DNA of 20,076 nucleotides. It comes from Candolleomyces eurysporus. Taxonomy: Eukaryota; Basidiomycota; Agaricomycetes; Agaricales; Psathyrellaceae. Positions 8,382 through 18,882 of this stretch are shown in pieces. The notes under the pieces are model-generated. The model was not told the origin of the DNA. It did no database searches and was given only the letters and a program-made list of their open reading frames with translations. Where the stretch lies: NCBI GenBank assembly GCA_027579435.1, contig JANBPK010001637.1, positions 1 through 20,076 on the forward strand, given 5' to 3'. The position numbers and the translations under genes were made by a program. Each line of letters opens with the position of its first letter. Positions within the stretch are counted from its first letter, which is position 1.

Positions 8382-10975
8382 TCAACCCAGATGGTGACCG
8401 AGCTCCTGGGCAACGTCCCTGATGCACTGTCTTTGCCAGTTCTCCCTATCAGAGAAGAAGTTGTTCAGGTTCACGTTCACTGAAAACGGTATCGCCACCA
8501 GCTGCTGGCACCGTTTGAACTGATCCTCAACGTGTTTGGGGTTCACGCACGTGTACCAGCTCGACATGGAAGCCTCGTATGATCAACCACCACTATGGGT
8601 GTTGACATGGGCAGAAGCGCGACCGTCAGGAGGGTGGACGATTTGGAGGTGGCAAGTCATAGAGTCCATGATTGCCTGAAACTGGCGCTCATCCAAGGTC
8701 CTGGGTAGGGCGTGGGTGGATGAAGGGTGCGGGGGATCATATGATTGGGTTTGAATATTTGGGGGACAGAGAACAGGGTCGAAATCCCTGAATCTCGCAC
8801 GGCGAGGACGAGGCTGGTAATTCGGGGAGATAGGTGGGATAATTCCTTCACCGTCCATTCCGGGAACCATAAGTAATGAGGAGGGTGGGGGTGGAGGCCT
8901 CCGGGGCCTAGCAGACGAAGAAGGAAGTGTTTTGAATCAGTTAGGGGTTGGTTCATCGGTGAATTCATGTGGAGGATCAGAAAAGTTGGGAAGATCCATT
9001 GATACTGGCTGAGGGGAGCTTGGAGCGCTTGTGGATCTCCTTCTATTGACTCTGTTCTCTGGAATGAAACTAGCTTGGCTCAGCCGAAGATGGCCGAACG
9101 ACCCAAGCGTCTGAGCGGTGGATGGGGGAGATGGTGGCTTCCACTTGAATAGTTCCTTCACGGACCCCAGAGTGTCCGTGATCTTCTGCTTACGTCCAGG
9201 AGGTCCTGCCTTGTTTGCCATAACGTCCCGAAGGAAAAAGAGCTATAAAATTATTGGTAAATAGAATTAATAAACACAAGAGGACTTGACATCACGTTTG
9301 AAATTGCCATCGGGTTCAACTGCTTCAACCATGCCGGCATCTTTGTTTTGGAGCCTCCTGAGGGCAGGGACGGAGAGACTGGAGTATCAGGATTGGAGGT
9401 GAGCTGGGGACATGATGCGCCGGATGGGAGAACTCCCAGATCTGGGAGTCGGGGAGGAGGAGGACGAGGGGGGGGTTGGATTTGACGCATCCTTATCTCC
9501 CTGTGAATGAATTAGAATTGTTCAACATTCTATGATATTGTAGTGGGGGCTTACCATGGTACGTCCTTCATCGAAGGAGGGTGTCAAGGACAGTCGCATT
9601 GGTTGGGGGGNTTGATACATTGGGAATCATGGAGATGTTGGATACAGGTCTGGGCGTCTGTAACAGTGGGTACCCGAGTGCTTCGGTCTCGCCATTCGAG
9701 TCATATTCGTCCTCGTCCCCTTCCTCGTCCTCCTTAGAAGTGTCTGGTGGGTTGTTGTAGGGTGTATTAGTGTACATTGAGTCACCATCACTTGAGTAAC
9801 GTTGATAGGGGTTCAAGACATGACCCTGGTATCCGAAAGTTGGAGGCTGCTGATGGAGATAACCATGGACACCGTCGTCTTCATTGTCTTCATTGTCTCC
9901 ATCCTCTTCTTCCCTGTTCTGGGTGGCCAACCTAGCCAGCCCAATCCGGTCGAGAGTGTCATCCATCGGGGTCTCCGGAAATTCGCTCGGAGGTAGACGA
10001 TCGACACAAAGTGTCTGGCTCACTGGCGCCGCTGGTNGGGGGAGGATACGGAGGAGGGGGGTCATTTCTGGGGATTTCTTGATCACCCAAAGTATTCTTA
10101 GTTTGAGGGAGTTCAAGAGAAGACGATGGTGGGGAAAATACGGGGGTGTCAGGGGAGAGTCCGAGTTCATGAAGCGCTTCTTCATGTCTCTTGCCTGCGA
10201 TTCGTGGGTCAAAGGTCGGCTGCCATTTCGGGGCCATGGGAGAAATGGGGACGTCAACCTGGGTCCCTTGTCACTTTGTTACGCTTAAAACCATTTGGTG
10301 GTGGCGATTTCGAGCGATATAGAAGTCAACGTGTTTTACAGAGAGTTGAATACAAGGAATGAGTTCTCCTCCCTCGTACCACAGGGTAGCTGCACCCATC
10401 AGACAGGGGCCCAAACCTTCCAGCAATTTGGAGAAAGGATAGGGTACGCGGCACGGTTGACGCCAGTCTGAGAGCCTTCCAGGGTAGTTTATAGCTCAGA
10501 TCTGGGGTGCAAGGCTGTGGAAAGATTCCTTTTGGAACAAAGGTGTTCTGAATACTTTCCAAGTATGTGAAATGAAGGAGACTGAGTGGGGGAAACGGTC
10601 CATGTGCGTCCTAGTCGGGAATCGGAAATTAACGAACCATAGCCCTGGGCCGGGAGTGGGTGGGCGTGTGACCAGGTGGTCGCATAGAGTTTCAACCTGG
10701 CTCGGCGGTGTTTCTCACTGTACTTCAACTCTAGTTTCAAGGCAAGGTTCCACTGGTTGGTCAAAAAGAAGAGTAAGTCAGACAGAGTGCCTTTCATGAC
10801 GGAGAATCCCGCCAAAGCGTCTTTTTACATAGAAATCAGTAAGAAGCATGATCGATTGATGCTAGCTGCCAGGCTTCCTTGAAGGGCCATGGCCACTGGA
10901 TCCGCGTAGGAATGGTGTTGTTGAACGTCAAAATGAGAAGGCAAGAGGATGCTCGCTGAGTTGAGATTCAGAACT
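8382..10975 (-). pseudogene. Decayed long Pro/Ser-rich gene, unknown family
   Basis: One reading frame can be followed leftwards from about 10860 to the N at 10037, broken only by TGA codons at 10780, 10717, 10498 and 10273 (first bases). Blocks within it look strongly protein-like: FYVKRRFGGILRHERHSV, HMDRFPHSVSFISHTWKVF, GPCLMGAATLWYEGGELIP and DFYIARNRHHQMV. At the N (10037, in a C run on this strand) the open frame shifts, continuing with an acidic stretch (about 9770-9930) to 9568. A probable intron follows (9554-9502, GTAAGC...CACAG), then a Pro-rich exon and a probable 53-base intron (GTGATG...TATAG, ending near 9246). From 9221 another frame, beginning MANKAGPPGRKQKITDTLG, runs to 8382 with TGA at 8939 and 8585. 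It ends in a compact block, NNFFSDRENWQRQCIRDVAQ. I do not recognise a family. It may be one gene or two. Upstream of 10860 the frame changes again. Confidence 0.5.
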
Positions 10976-11170
10976 CAGTACTCAGCGACCGTTGCATGCA
11001 TTGGTTCCATGATGATCCGACTTGCATCATCATCAATCATTTTAATCCGGGGTCTGCATGTCGAACTAAAGAATAAAAGGGGGAGCTGAGGCCAGATAAG
11101 AGCCTGAACTTTCCCACCCTTCCGCCTGCCCTCGCATTCCCGCCCCTTGCATTTCAAATTACGACCCCTC

Positions 11171-11578
11171 ATGTTGATGACCCAACTGTCTCCAAGGTTT
11201 TTTTCTTCCGCTTGAGTCTCATTGCACCTACTCATCTTCCTTCTGTATAGTGCTCTTGGGCCATCCAGCAGCCATCGCCTGCGGCGCACTCGCAGTGGCG
11301 CCAGGACCCCTGTCCCAGTCAGCGCCAGCGATGCTGAGTCAAGCGACACAGTCGATGCATCCCTCATCGCATTCCTCGAGCCTGACAGCGTCAAAAAGAT
11401 TGTAGACATCTATGAGGCTGCCTGGACCGCCGCCCAGAATAGAACCTCCACGTCCCAACCAGATCATGAATTTGAAGCTGCAAGCTTGCTTCTTAATGTC
11501 CTCTTTGCAAGTTACGATAGTCTTTGTCCCGAATCACGCCAAATCTTGCAGGACCGCATCGAGTTTGTTCCGTCTTAG
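11171..11578 (+). CDS. Small hypothetical protein, 117 residues, two exons
   Basis: Exon 1 is 11171-11196 (from ATG), followed by a 54-base intron (11197-11250; weak donor GTTTTT, acceptor TGTATAG), then exon 2 from 11251 to TAG 11576-11578. The phases agree across the junction (Ser codon AG|T). Exon 2 has strong coding character. A basic Ser/Arg segment (HRLRRTRSGARTP) comes first, followed by a mostly helical, acidic region (SVKKIVDIYEAAWTAAQNRT, then ASLLLNVLFASYDSLC). There is no signal peptide in the spliced form and no known domain recognised. The upstream 80 bases are pyrimidine-rich, as in many fungal promoters. The start and intron are inferred; the second exon is the secure part. 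Confidence 0.5.
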
Positions 11579-11946
11579 AGGGTACCATGACACCCAACCC
11601 CTTAGGATGGTATGCCAGAAATTCCCTCGTTTCTGGAAAAGTGCTGACGCTGATTTCATTCATCAGGATCAGAATCGGTGACTCCATGCCTCTAACTAAG
11701 GCTTAGTCCTGGTCCGCACTGGCTCTAGTCATCCCTCGAACCTGGGGCTTCACGTTCTTCTATCTGTACAGTATGTTCTATGCCGCATCACATTTTGTAC
11801 AACAGTCATCGGATCGGAATTCATTGCCTTTGTGTCACCCAAGTAGACGTTAATTCAACAAGGACGGTTATCGCTGAATCTCAGTATGTGGAAAGAATTT
11901 GAACAAGCATGCAATTGTATGGAGTCCAGCTCCAGCTACCTAGTTT
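11579..11946. other. 3' flanks of two convergent genes
   Basis: This lies between the rightward small gene ending at 11578 and the leftward coiled-coil gene ending at 11947. The genes converge, so it should hold both 3' untranslated regions. I see no open frame with recognisable content, no repeat and no clear terminator signal. Confidence 0.5.
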
Positions 11947-12954
11947 CTACTCTAATGCGGGTGATGACCAGTGAGCATAACGAGCATGCGAGGATGCAGC
12001 AATGATTTGAACATCCCCCACCGCCCTTGCTGGAATCATGGTGAGCAGTAACTTGACAAAGTTATATTCATTCAACCACCATCCCCGGTACCTCTGAAGC
12101 TCTCCACTTGTTAACCCCAACGCCTGTTCCACATTGTCAAGTTTCTCTTGCAGATCCAGCGCCTCCTCCCTTGCCCCTCCTAGCTCAGACTTGGCGTCCC
12201 TAAGCTCCTCCTTGAGCTCCAGGACTTTCTTCTTTGCCAATCTCTCTGAGCGCTCCAGTTGAGCAATGCGACGTAGATAAACCTCCATTCCTCCGAGATC
12301 CTGTGCAGAATCTAGGTTAGATGACACCAAGGGCATTGGGCGGCCTCTTTGATCTGAGGAGTGTCGGAGGCGACCACTACTACGACCTAGAACAAGGACG
12401 TTCAGTACTGTGAGATGTCCCTATGTTGAATACTGACGTGAACTGCTTATTTCTCTCTGCCTCCTATGAGCCACCTCTGCGGGCTCGGTCCTGAACAACA
12501 TACTACTGGGGTCAGCTTCCAAGATCCTGTTTGTAGATGTGGACTCAACGAAGTAGAGTATGAGTTATCGACAGGTGTTGTGTTCTCCTTTCCTCCAAAT
12601 CCTGTAACTCTGGAGTGGGATATTTTAGCTCCTTGAAATTGGGAATTTGTATCGCTATCTTCTGCCTTTGGCATGGTTGGAGGTAGAGTCTGAGTAGTAG
12701 GCAAGTAGTGTTGAGATTTGAACAGGGAAAGACGACGGGCTGGAGGAGTGTTGCAGGACGGGAAACTATTTCTTGTACCTTTTATAGAAATATGTCCTCG
12801 ACTCTGAAAAAATGACATCCTTCGAATTCACGTTCACAATGCCATGGAGATGGCGAGGAGCGTCTAGTCTGCTCAATTGGTAACCGAGGGACAGCCTTCT
12901 GCTGCGATAGTGATTGATGGTTAATCTTTGAGATCCGGATTTCCCGGACATCAT
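11947..12954 (-). CDS. Coiled-coil protein, basidiomycete-specific, 285 residues
   Basis: Four exons join in phase: 12954-12838, 12803-12609, 12543-12438 and 12386-11947. The first intron is unusually short (34 bases, GTGAAC...TTTCAG); its exact donor is uncertain. The others are 65 and 51 bases. The N-terminal third is Ser/Arg-rich, with the repeated type of motif RRLSLGYQLSRL and RRLSLFKSQHYLPT. The middle is polar (ILEADPSSMLFRTEPAEV). Residues about 160-225 form a heptad-rich coiled coil (RRIAQLERSERLAKKKVLEL onward), followed by a conserved-looking C-terminus RYRGWWLNEYNFVKLLLTMI. I recall similar proteins in many Agaricomycetes, with no known function; the coiled coil suggests a structural or scaffold role. 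The frame is intact throughout, in contrast to its leftward neighbours. Confidence 0.7.
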
Positions 12955-13144
12955 TCAATTATCAAAATTAAAGGGATCACTCGGGCAGTGCAATGACACC
13001 GTTGGTTCAACTTCAGGTATCTGCTGAGGTTGACCCCACAGTACTAGGCGCTGGCTCAGACGTCAAATTCAATCTCAAGTGTGAATATTAATTGATAATT
13101 ACCAACAACTAAGAAAGAATAAGTGCACCAGTTGCATGTAACCG

Positions 13145-14904
13145 ATGAATGGCGCCCTTTCAGGTCGCTCACTTCTCTCACTTCCAACAAGCAAATTCAA
13201 AGTGGATTTTCGAGGACGCACCAGTGGCGATCAAAAACGTATTTTCCTAGTAACGGTACCGATGGTAACTTGTTGTTTTCCAGAGAAAGACTCTATCGCA
13301 AACCACAAATTCAACTTAGAGTGAAATTTTCTTGGTTCTTTATGATTCCCATGGCCAGTTGGGACATGATAATCGCATTTTGAGTTGGTTGAATGGCAAC
13401 AGAAGTGAAGGTCACTGCCCCTCAGCGTTGAAAAACAGTTTAATATACATATCTCCCTGGAAACCAGCTCCTCCATCCCACGACTGGAGGTCAGCACTTG
13501 TCTCAATTTTACGACACTGACAGGACCGACAAATATCGAAGTTGAACTTCCGGAATTGGATAATACAGAGTCACTAGATATAAAATACGATCCAGTTCTG
13601 TCGGGTTTGGCATACATCTCCTCAGCTACTCCTCTTTGGATATCAGTCTCACTGCGTCTGGAACGCTCAGTCGATTGGAAATTTTATCCCGATAACCAAT
13701 TCTCCCCCATCTCCTCTTTATTCATACAATGCCCGCAGTTCTCTCTATCCCTTACTCCGTACGACGTGAAATGGAGCATCACCTTCGTCTGGTGGAGGCT
13801 CGTCATATTCGTACTCCCACCTCCGATCCCATCATTCTCCACTGGGACTTCATCCTCAAGAAATTGGTCGAATGGTTGTGGTGAGTTTACGTACCAGACA
13901 GTGGGAAATATGAACTTATGCGAGGATATTCAATAATTATCACAGGCCTTGCAACTTGGAATCGGCACAGCTGATACCACCTAGCCAGCTTGTGGAGCAC
14001 TGCCGTACCCACCTTGTCCGTCCCCATGCTGCCTATGCCCCATCGCCACTGGAAAAGGCTATATTCCATCTAGGATCTCCATTGTGGAGGTCATTAAGGC
14101 TGACTCGGGCGAAAAAANCTTCCATCTTAAATGGGGAGTACATCGCTTCATGCGCCAATGGGACATGCGGATACTTCGGTACGTACAAGGAATTCTGCCT
14201 CCGTCTAATCATTTTTGGCTCACAAGTTGCTCTTTATTTATAATTAAAGTATGCCTGGAGCGCTATTACTCTTTGGACGGTATCAGGGTTCGTGCTTATC
14301 CCAAACAAGGTGGGTATCATCACAGCGCTTCTTTCCCTCAGTATGAACTGAGTTATTTCTTTCAAATAGCAGCACCCTTGGCTGGGGAACGGATCGAGTC
14401 AGTGCTTTCTCAAGTTGATCCATCATTCCAGGGGGGATTGGATGGATTGCATCAAGTCATGCCCTGTCGCATAATGACACCTCGTGGACCTCCATGTACG
14501 TGAAATAATAATCTTTCTTTATTTTTCACTCATCCCAATACACTTCTGTAGCAAGTCTTCGCTCCATTGATTTATCTCACTCTCTCAGAAAACGCTGCAG
14601 CATTATTCGTGATCTTGCATTGGGCTTGCCTGAACGTCGCTTCTGGAATTTGTTTGTCCAGTGCTCCCTTTGCAGGACGGTTGTTCTGAGAGAGCCATTT
14701 TCCGCTTTCCACGAATGCTCCTCTAGGCAGCAGACTCAATTAAATATCTCCAGATTTAACTTTTCTCCGTCTGATGATGACGGAAGCTCAGAGAGTGGAG
14801 ATACGGATTCCATAGACTCGGACGATGGGCCTGGGTCCAGTTATGATCCTGAGCTTTCCAGTGATACGTACCTTCCCCTTAGCGTTTTGGATGCAGATTT
14901 ATAA
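13145..14904 (+). CDS. Hypothetical protein with CX2C-X12-HXC motif and acidic tail
   Basis: Seven exons: 13145-13320, 13411-13655, 13739-13880, 13946-14178, 14250-14309, 14370-14495 and 14552-14904. The last four junctions are strong (donors GTGAGT, GTACGT, GTGGGT, GTACGT) and keep phase. The first two are inferred: the acceptor at 13410 and the donor at 13656 are weak. If they are wrong, a shorter form could start at the ATG at 13729. The full form has 444 residues. Residues 1-140 look beta-rich (GDQKRIFLVTVPMVTCCFPE; SIPRLEVSTCLNFTTLTG). Then come REMEHHLRLVEARHIRTP, a segment with NGEYIASCANGTCGYF, and CSLCRTVVLREPFSAFHEC at about 365-383, a likely metal-binding site. The last 40 residues are Asp/Ser-rich. 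The N at 14118 must be a single base to keep frame. No family is recognised. Confidence 0.6.
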
Positions 14905-15162
14905 TCACGATACTTTACTATACTATTACCTCGCGTATTAAATAAATATGTGTATCTAAAAGCAACACATGAAGCAGCGTTTTGGGTCAGTGCCATGGCC
15001 AATATTCAGAACAACTTGGATGGATCGGCACCAGACTTGGGGAATCTATTCCATGCCACGGAGTCAAGCGTCCGAAAAGATAATAGATAGAAACGATAGT
15101 GTAGGCGTCAGCTTGGCACTCACAGAATACTCTGAGGACTCTGAACTGACCCAAATACGACC

Positions 15163-16060
15163 CTAGTACACACTCTGACGTGCGAGCTCGGTCCCTTCGA
15201 TGTAGTCCTTCGAGACGCCTGCAACAATAATCAAAGCAGATGTGTTCATGAGAACGAAATCGAGCACAGGAATCAAATGTTCGGGGTGTTTCAGTGTTCT
15301 CGTGAGGCAGGCCGCCTGCGACCTTGGAAAGGGCGTGGACGGGGAGACCAAAATGCTTGGGGGTGAGAGACGGAACCGTCTTCATGGAGTTCCCATGCTG
15401 CATGCGTGGAACCAGCACAACTGATTTCTTCGAGGAACTCGAACCCGCAGACGACGAGAGCACGCTGTATGCCGCCTTCGTGCAGATATTTGGTGAAATC
15501 AGGGCCGATCTCTGGTACAGTGACACTGAGGACCATACCACGGGGTCGGGTAGGGTTGATTAGAGGCCCAAGGATGTTGAACATCACCCGGAACGGGAGG
15601 CATTTACGATAGCGGCGAGTGATGGGTGGTAGCGTGGTGCAAGGATAAAGGTGAATGGGACGCGGGGGATGAGCATGGGTGTCCCTGGCGTCGAAGCGAC
15701 GAAGAGGCAGTCGAGGGACTCTAAGAGTGGATGATGAAGTAGACGCTCGGCTCCCATGCTCAGAGACGAAGAATTGGCAGAGATTAGGGAGGACGAACCT
15801 TAATTACTCGTGCACTGACACCAGCTGCGATTATGGCGGCTGTAGTGCTCACGTTGAAGAGGTTGTGGCCGTCGAGGGAACGCTCGTGGAGGATGGAGGC
15901 TGCAGCAGCCATAATTCGGGTCGTCTTTCAATGCAATGGATGTGAGGTATGGAGATGCCACTCGGGGGCAAAGAGTTGAAGGTTAACTTGTGCCGTCTTG
16001 AGATCATCTGGGCTTAAATATTCGGGGGTTTCGACGAGCGTCTCGGCGATCTCGGTTGAA
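15163..16060 (-). pseudogene. Anthranilate phosphoribosyltransferase (TRP4/TrpD) pseudogene
   Basis: The functional enzyme joins anthranilate to PRPP in tryptophan synthesis. Conserved blocks appear in the right order: TPEYLSPDDLK (N-terminal, near 16035-16000), GHNLFNVSTTAA in the nucleotide-binding loop (about 15865-15830), VPFTFILAPRYHPSLAA, LPFRVMFNILGPLINP (about 15600-15555), CGFEFLEEISCAGSTHA, KHFGLPVHALSKVAGGLPHE, and HLIPVLDFVLMNTSALIIVA (about 15270). They occupy all three frames. A frame change follows the N-terminal block. The glycine-rich VGTGGDG part is lost before GHN. The HGNR region is scrambled. A small deletion and shift sit just before the LPFR block, and a further shift before KHFG. 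About a dozen residues are missing before HLIPV. The frame ends at TAG 15165-15163. This is a decayed extra copy; a working gene should exist elsewhere. It stands head to head with the helicase remnant. Confidence 0.9.
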
Positions 16061-16172
16061 ATGCGGCGAGATCGGACTGTTCACATGATTGGTGACGCGA
16101 CCGCGGTGGATCGTTGAACGCCTTCGTTTACTGCTTGTACCATTCGCTGCGGCCCAATATGATCCCTCTTTC

Positions 16173-18379
16173 ATGCCTACTTCCTTCTCCTGGCTCACGC
16201 CTGAGAGCCAAGCACAAATTAGGGGTATTATAGAAGGCCTGATACCTAGCTGGCCCTCTGGACCTCGGCCTTTCCAAGTTGAAGCCTGCAGCTATGTGCT
16301 GGAGAAGATTCCCCTCATCCTCATTGCTTCGACGGCATCTGGCAAGACATCAACCTTTTTTACGGCCTTACTCATCTTCAAATACCTCAAATCCAACCCT
16401 CACCCTGATATTCCAACCGAGGTCCCTCCAAAGCCAGTTGTTCTCGTTGTCACACCGCTCATTGAGCTTGGGAACAACCATGTGAGTTATTTCTCAATTT
16501 TTGCCCCATGCTGCTTGAAATATCGGATCTTCAGGTCGATTAAATGAAGAGGTATGGGATTAGAGCAGTGTCTCTATCCCAGGAGGCTTTGCTTGCAGCC
16601 CGTGAAGATGGCCGGGATCTGTACAAGGAAGTTCGGGCCTGCGAGTGGGAAATGGTTTTCATCTCGGCAGAGCGCTTGACTTCGAAGGATGTGGATCACA
16701 TCCTCAGGGATGAGGAATTTCGTCGTAACATCACCAAATTGCCATCCTCCATCGCCGCCTCCCCAAACACTACACTCTTGCTGCCGTCTCTGCTACGCTC
16801 ACCGACACTGGCCTTCAATCGCTCTGCACCGAACTTGGCCTTTGCACTTCCCGTTACCACTGCATTCGCCTCTCAGTTCAACGCCCAAATGTTCGCACTG
16901 TCATCACCGAGCTGAAGCACTCGCTCACAGGCTACCAGTTTCCCGACATTGCCGGGGTCTTCCATCCAGGATATGCAAAGGCCGTCATTTATTGCCCAAC
17001 GTTGGACTTGTTATGGAGGGTGGCGTTCTATGGGTGGAGTCAGTGCGCTTCTGGCGTACACCGCCTTGAACGTATCCGCCTTTGGAGCTCCATCACTTCA
17101 CCAACCTACAACAAGAAGACACTCAGTTTATTCGCCGCGGAGGAATCGTCGACCATCATTGTGGCTAGTGTTGCATTTGGAATGGGGATGGACGTGCCGA
17201 ACATTCAATGGGCAATTAACCTTGGACTTCCAGACAGTCTCGAGGCGTTGGTTCAGCAGAATGGTCGGGCAGCGCGTGGGGTGGGAACATCTGGGGTGGG
17301 TTGGACAATGGTGCAGCCTACGACACTCTCTCTTCTGCGAGATGAGCTGTATCTTCTTCACCGACCATCTCAAGGCTCATTGAAGGCAAAGAAATTCAGC
17401 TATGAACCTTTGAAGGAACTCGACGATGCTGCGCGGCAAGAGCTTTTCCGGACGGCACTCGCAGATACCACCAAGTCTGCTCAAACGAAGCAAGGTGCAC
17501 CCAAGATCGAGCACAACCTTCGCCGCCTCCTCCTCAATGATCCTTGGGCAGTGCCTCGAGTCAGAGAAGAATGGTGTCCTTGGAAACTCCGCCATTGATC
17601 TATGTGTTCCCTGTCCCACTGCTGGGCGCCTGTTACCATGCAGTGTCTGTCAGCCTGCGTGGGATGGAAACCCGCTTCCCACAGGGGATGCTACCCCAGC
17701 TTCTCTCACCTTCATTGCTGAACCACCACCCAAGTTCCCCAAGCCACCCAGAGGGCTCATACCGTTACCGCGAAAGTATCAGATCAATGCAACAGCATGG
17801 CTCAATGACTTTGCGCGTCGGCGATGGCTCTTGAAGACCACAGAAAAAAGCCCGGTGGCTTCCACACACTGCGCTCTGGGATGGGATAACAACATCCCTT
17901 ATCATCGACAACTTCCACAAGCTCACCCCCTTTGACTCGTTTACAACTACCCTTGCCCAGTGGTGTTACTTGGATGAAGACAGCCGGCCGCTTTTCGATC
18001 TAGTGGAGACTTTACGGGCGACATATGTCCAGGATGCAAAGCGAGCAAAGGAAGTAAAGGGTGCAAAGACGGCTGCTACGAAGGCCTCAAACAAAGGTAG
18101 ATTTTGTTTATTGTGCATTAAAGTATTGATACTGATACTACCTATGTAGTGCGGAAACCTACGGGAAAAGAGAATGCACCTCCAGCAGGGTCACAAACTG
18201 GGTCTTCATGCTCGCAGCCTTCCACACACATTCCTGCCAACTGGGAACCACCCGAGTGGATGCTCAGTCCAACGAAGCGTCCTCTAGAAGAATCATTGCA
18301 GGATAATTCTGTTAAGCGTTTTCGGGTGGTACGTCTAAACATGTTCACTTACCATCAGCATTTCCTGATTCAAAAATAA
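16173..18379 (+). pseudogene. RecQ-type DEAD/DEAH helicase pseudogene, DEAH box deleted
   Basis: The working family unwinds DNA 3' to 5' using ATP. Exon 1 (16173-16481) carries the upstream motif RPFQVEAC (residues 32-39), Walker A TASGKT (54-59) and motif Ia VVTPLIELGNNH. After a 53-base intron (16482-16534) the next exon opens with an in-frame TAA (16541-16543). The helicase frame then continues (RYGIRAVSLSQEAL, VFISAERLTS) to about 16741, where it jumps frame into ILHRRLPKHYTLAAVSATLT (motif III, SAT). The expected DEAH (Walker B) segment is absent. Motifs V (IIVASVAFGMGMDVPN) and VI (LVQQNGRAARG) are intact at 17155-17280. Further frame changes occur near 17535 and 17870. Between them lies a possible zinc motif, CVPCPTAGRLLPCSVC. 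A last intron (18097-18149) precedes a Lys/Pro-rich tail. It is clearly non-functional as a helicase. Confidence 0.85.
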
Positions 18380-18787
18380 AGATTCCACCATCAACGGAAG
18401 CCATGCGAGGAGGAGGTGTGTTAAATGCAGTGTCTTCGAGTTCGTTGGTGGGATCTCGTCTTCTTCTAGGGTCAGAGAGTTTGCGAGGGCCTTGGTAACT
18501 GCTGTGTCTCGCATCCGAAGGACATCGGAGTATGCCAATGATTTTGCAATATATGATGTCAACTTGCCATTTTGAAGCTGCTCGTATCCCTCTGTGAAAT
18601 TGTCAACGGCTCAGAACCCTTCAAAACGGCCACGTTGGTATTTGTTCAACTCAGCCTGGTGAATGTGGTTCAGCATCGCTTTGAGTTCGCTGTCCAGGTG
18701 GGGCTCGGAGTGCCGCTTCCCCCGTACTTTCAGAAGCACTGTTTCCTCCATCTCGTCTTTTAGACGAAGGAAATGGTGGACGTTCAT
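18335..18787 (-). pseudogene. Unknown helical protein with one in-frame TGA
   Basis: From the ATG at 18787 the frame runs leftwards (MNVHHFLRLKDEMEE, then HLDSELKAMLNHIHQAELNK and YQRGRFEGF) to TGA at 18613-18611. It then continues in the same frame (AVDNFTEGYEQLQNGKLTSY, IAKSLAYSDVLRMRDTAVTK) for about 90 more codons. Composition is uniform across the TGA, so this is one coding sequence with a nonsense codon, explicable as CGA to TGA. It is predicted mostly helical, charged, and without membrane segments. Toward the 3' end another frame (TPPPRMASVDGGIFIFES) followed by GTAAGT near 18352 may be the true last exon. The gene converges on, and slightly overlaps, the end of the helicase remnant. 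I do not recognise the family. Confidence 0.5.
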
Positions 18788-18882
18788 GGGTTTGACTCCC
18801 AGTCTTCCACCAGGAGAAGAGGGGAAGATGTCGAACGGTAATGATCATGGGGCAATGATATCATCATCGTGGGATAGTTACG

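Noticed and set aside
8937..9221. The frame starting at 9221 (MANKAGPPG) as the start of a separate gene
   Set aside because: A plausible 53-base intron with matching phase joins it to the Pro-rich exon upstream, so I treated it as an internal exon. A separate gene remains possible.
10489..10815. A 108-codon open minus-strand frame (starts MAGFSVMKGTLSDLL) as an intact gene
   Set aside because: A different minus-strand frame in the same stretch connects with the clearly protein-like blocks further left and is broken only by TGA codons. The open frame ends abruptly without an obvious continuation. I consider it less likely, but it is not excluded.
10975..11409. A 144-codon minus-strand frame opposite the small gene at 11171-11578
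   Set aside because: The plus-strand frame has a better coding character, clean intron signals and phase agreement. The minus frame looks like its antisense shadow, rich in Arg.
14987..15541. A 184-codon minus-strand frame as a novel protein
   Set aside because: Only its middle part (KHFGLPVHALSKVAGG) is meaningful, as one of three frames of the TRP4 remnant; the rest is shifted sequence.
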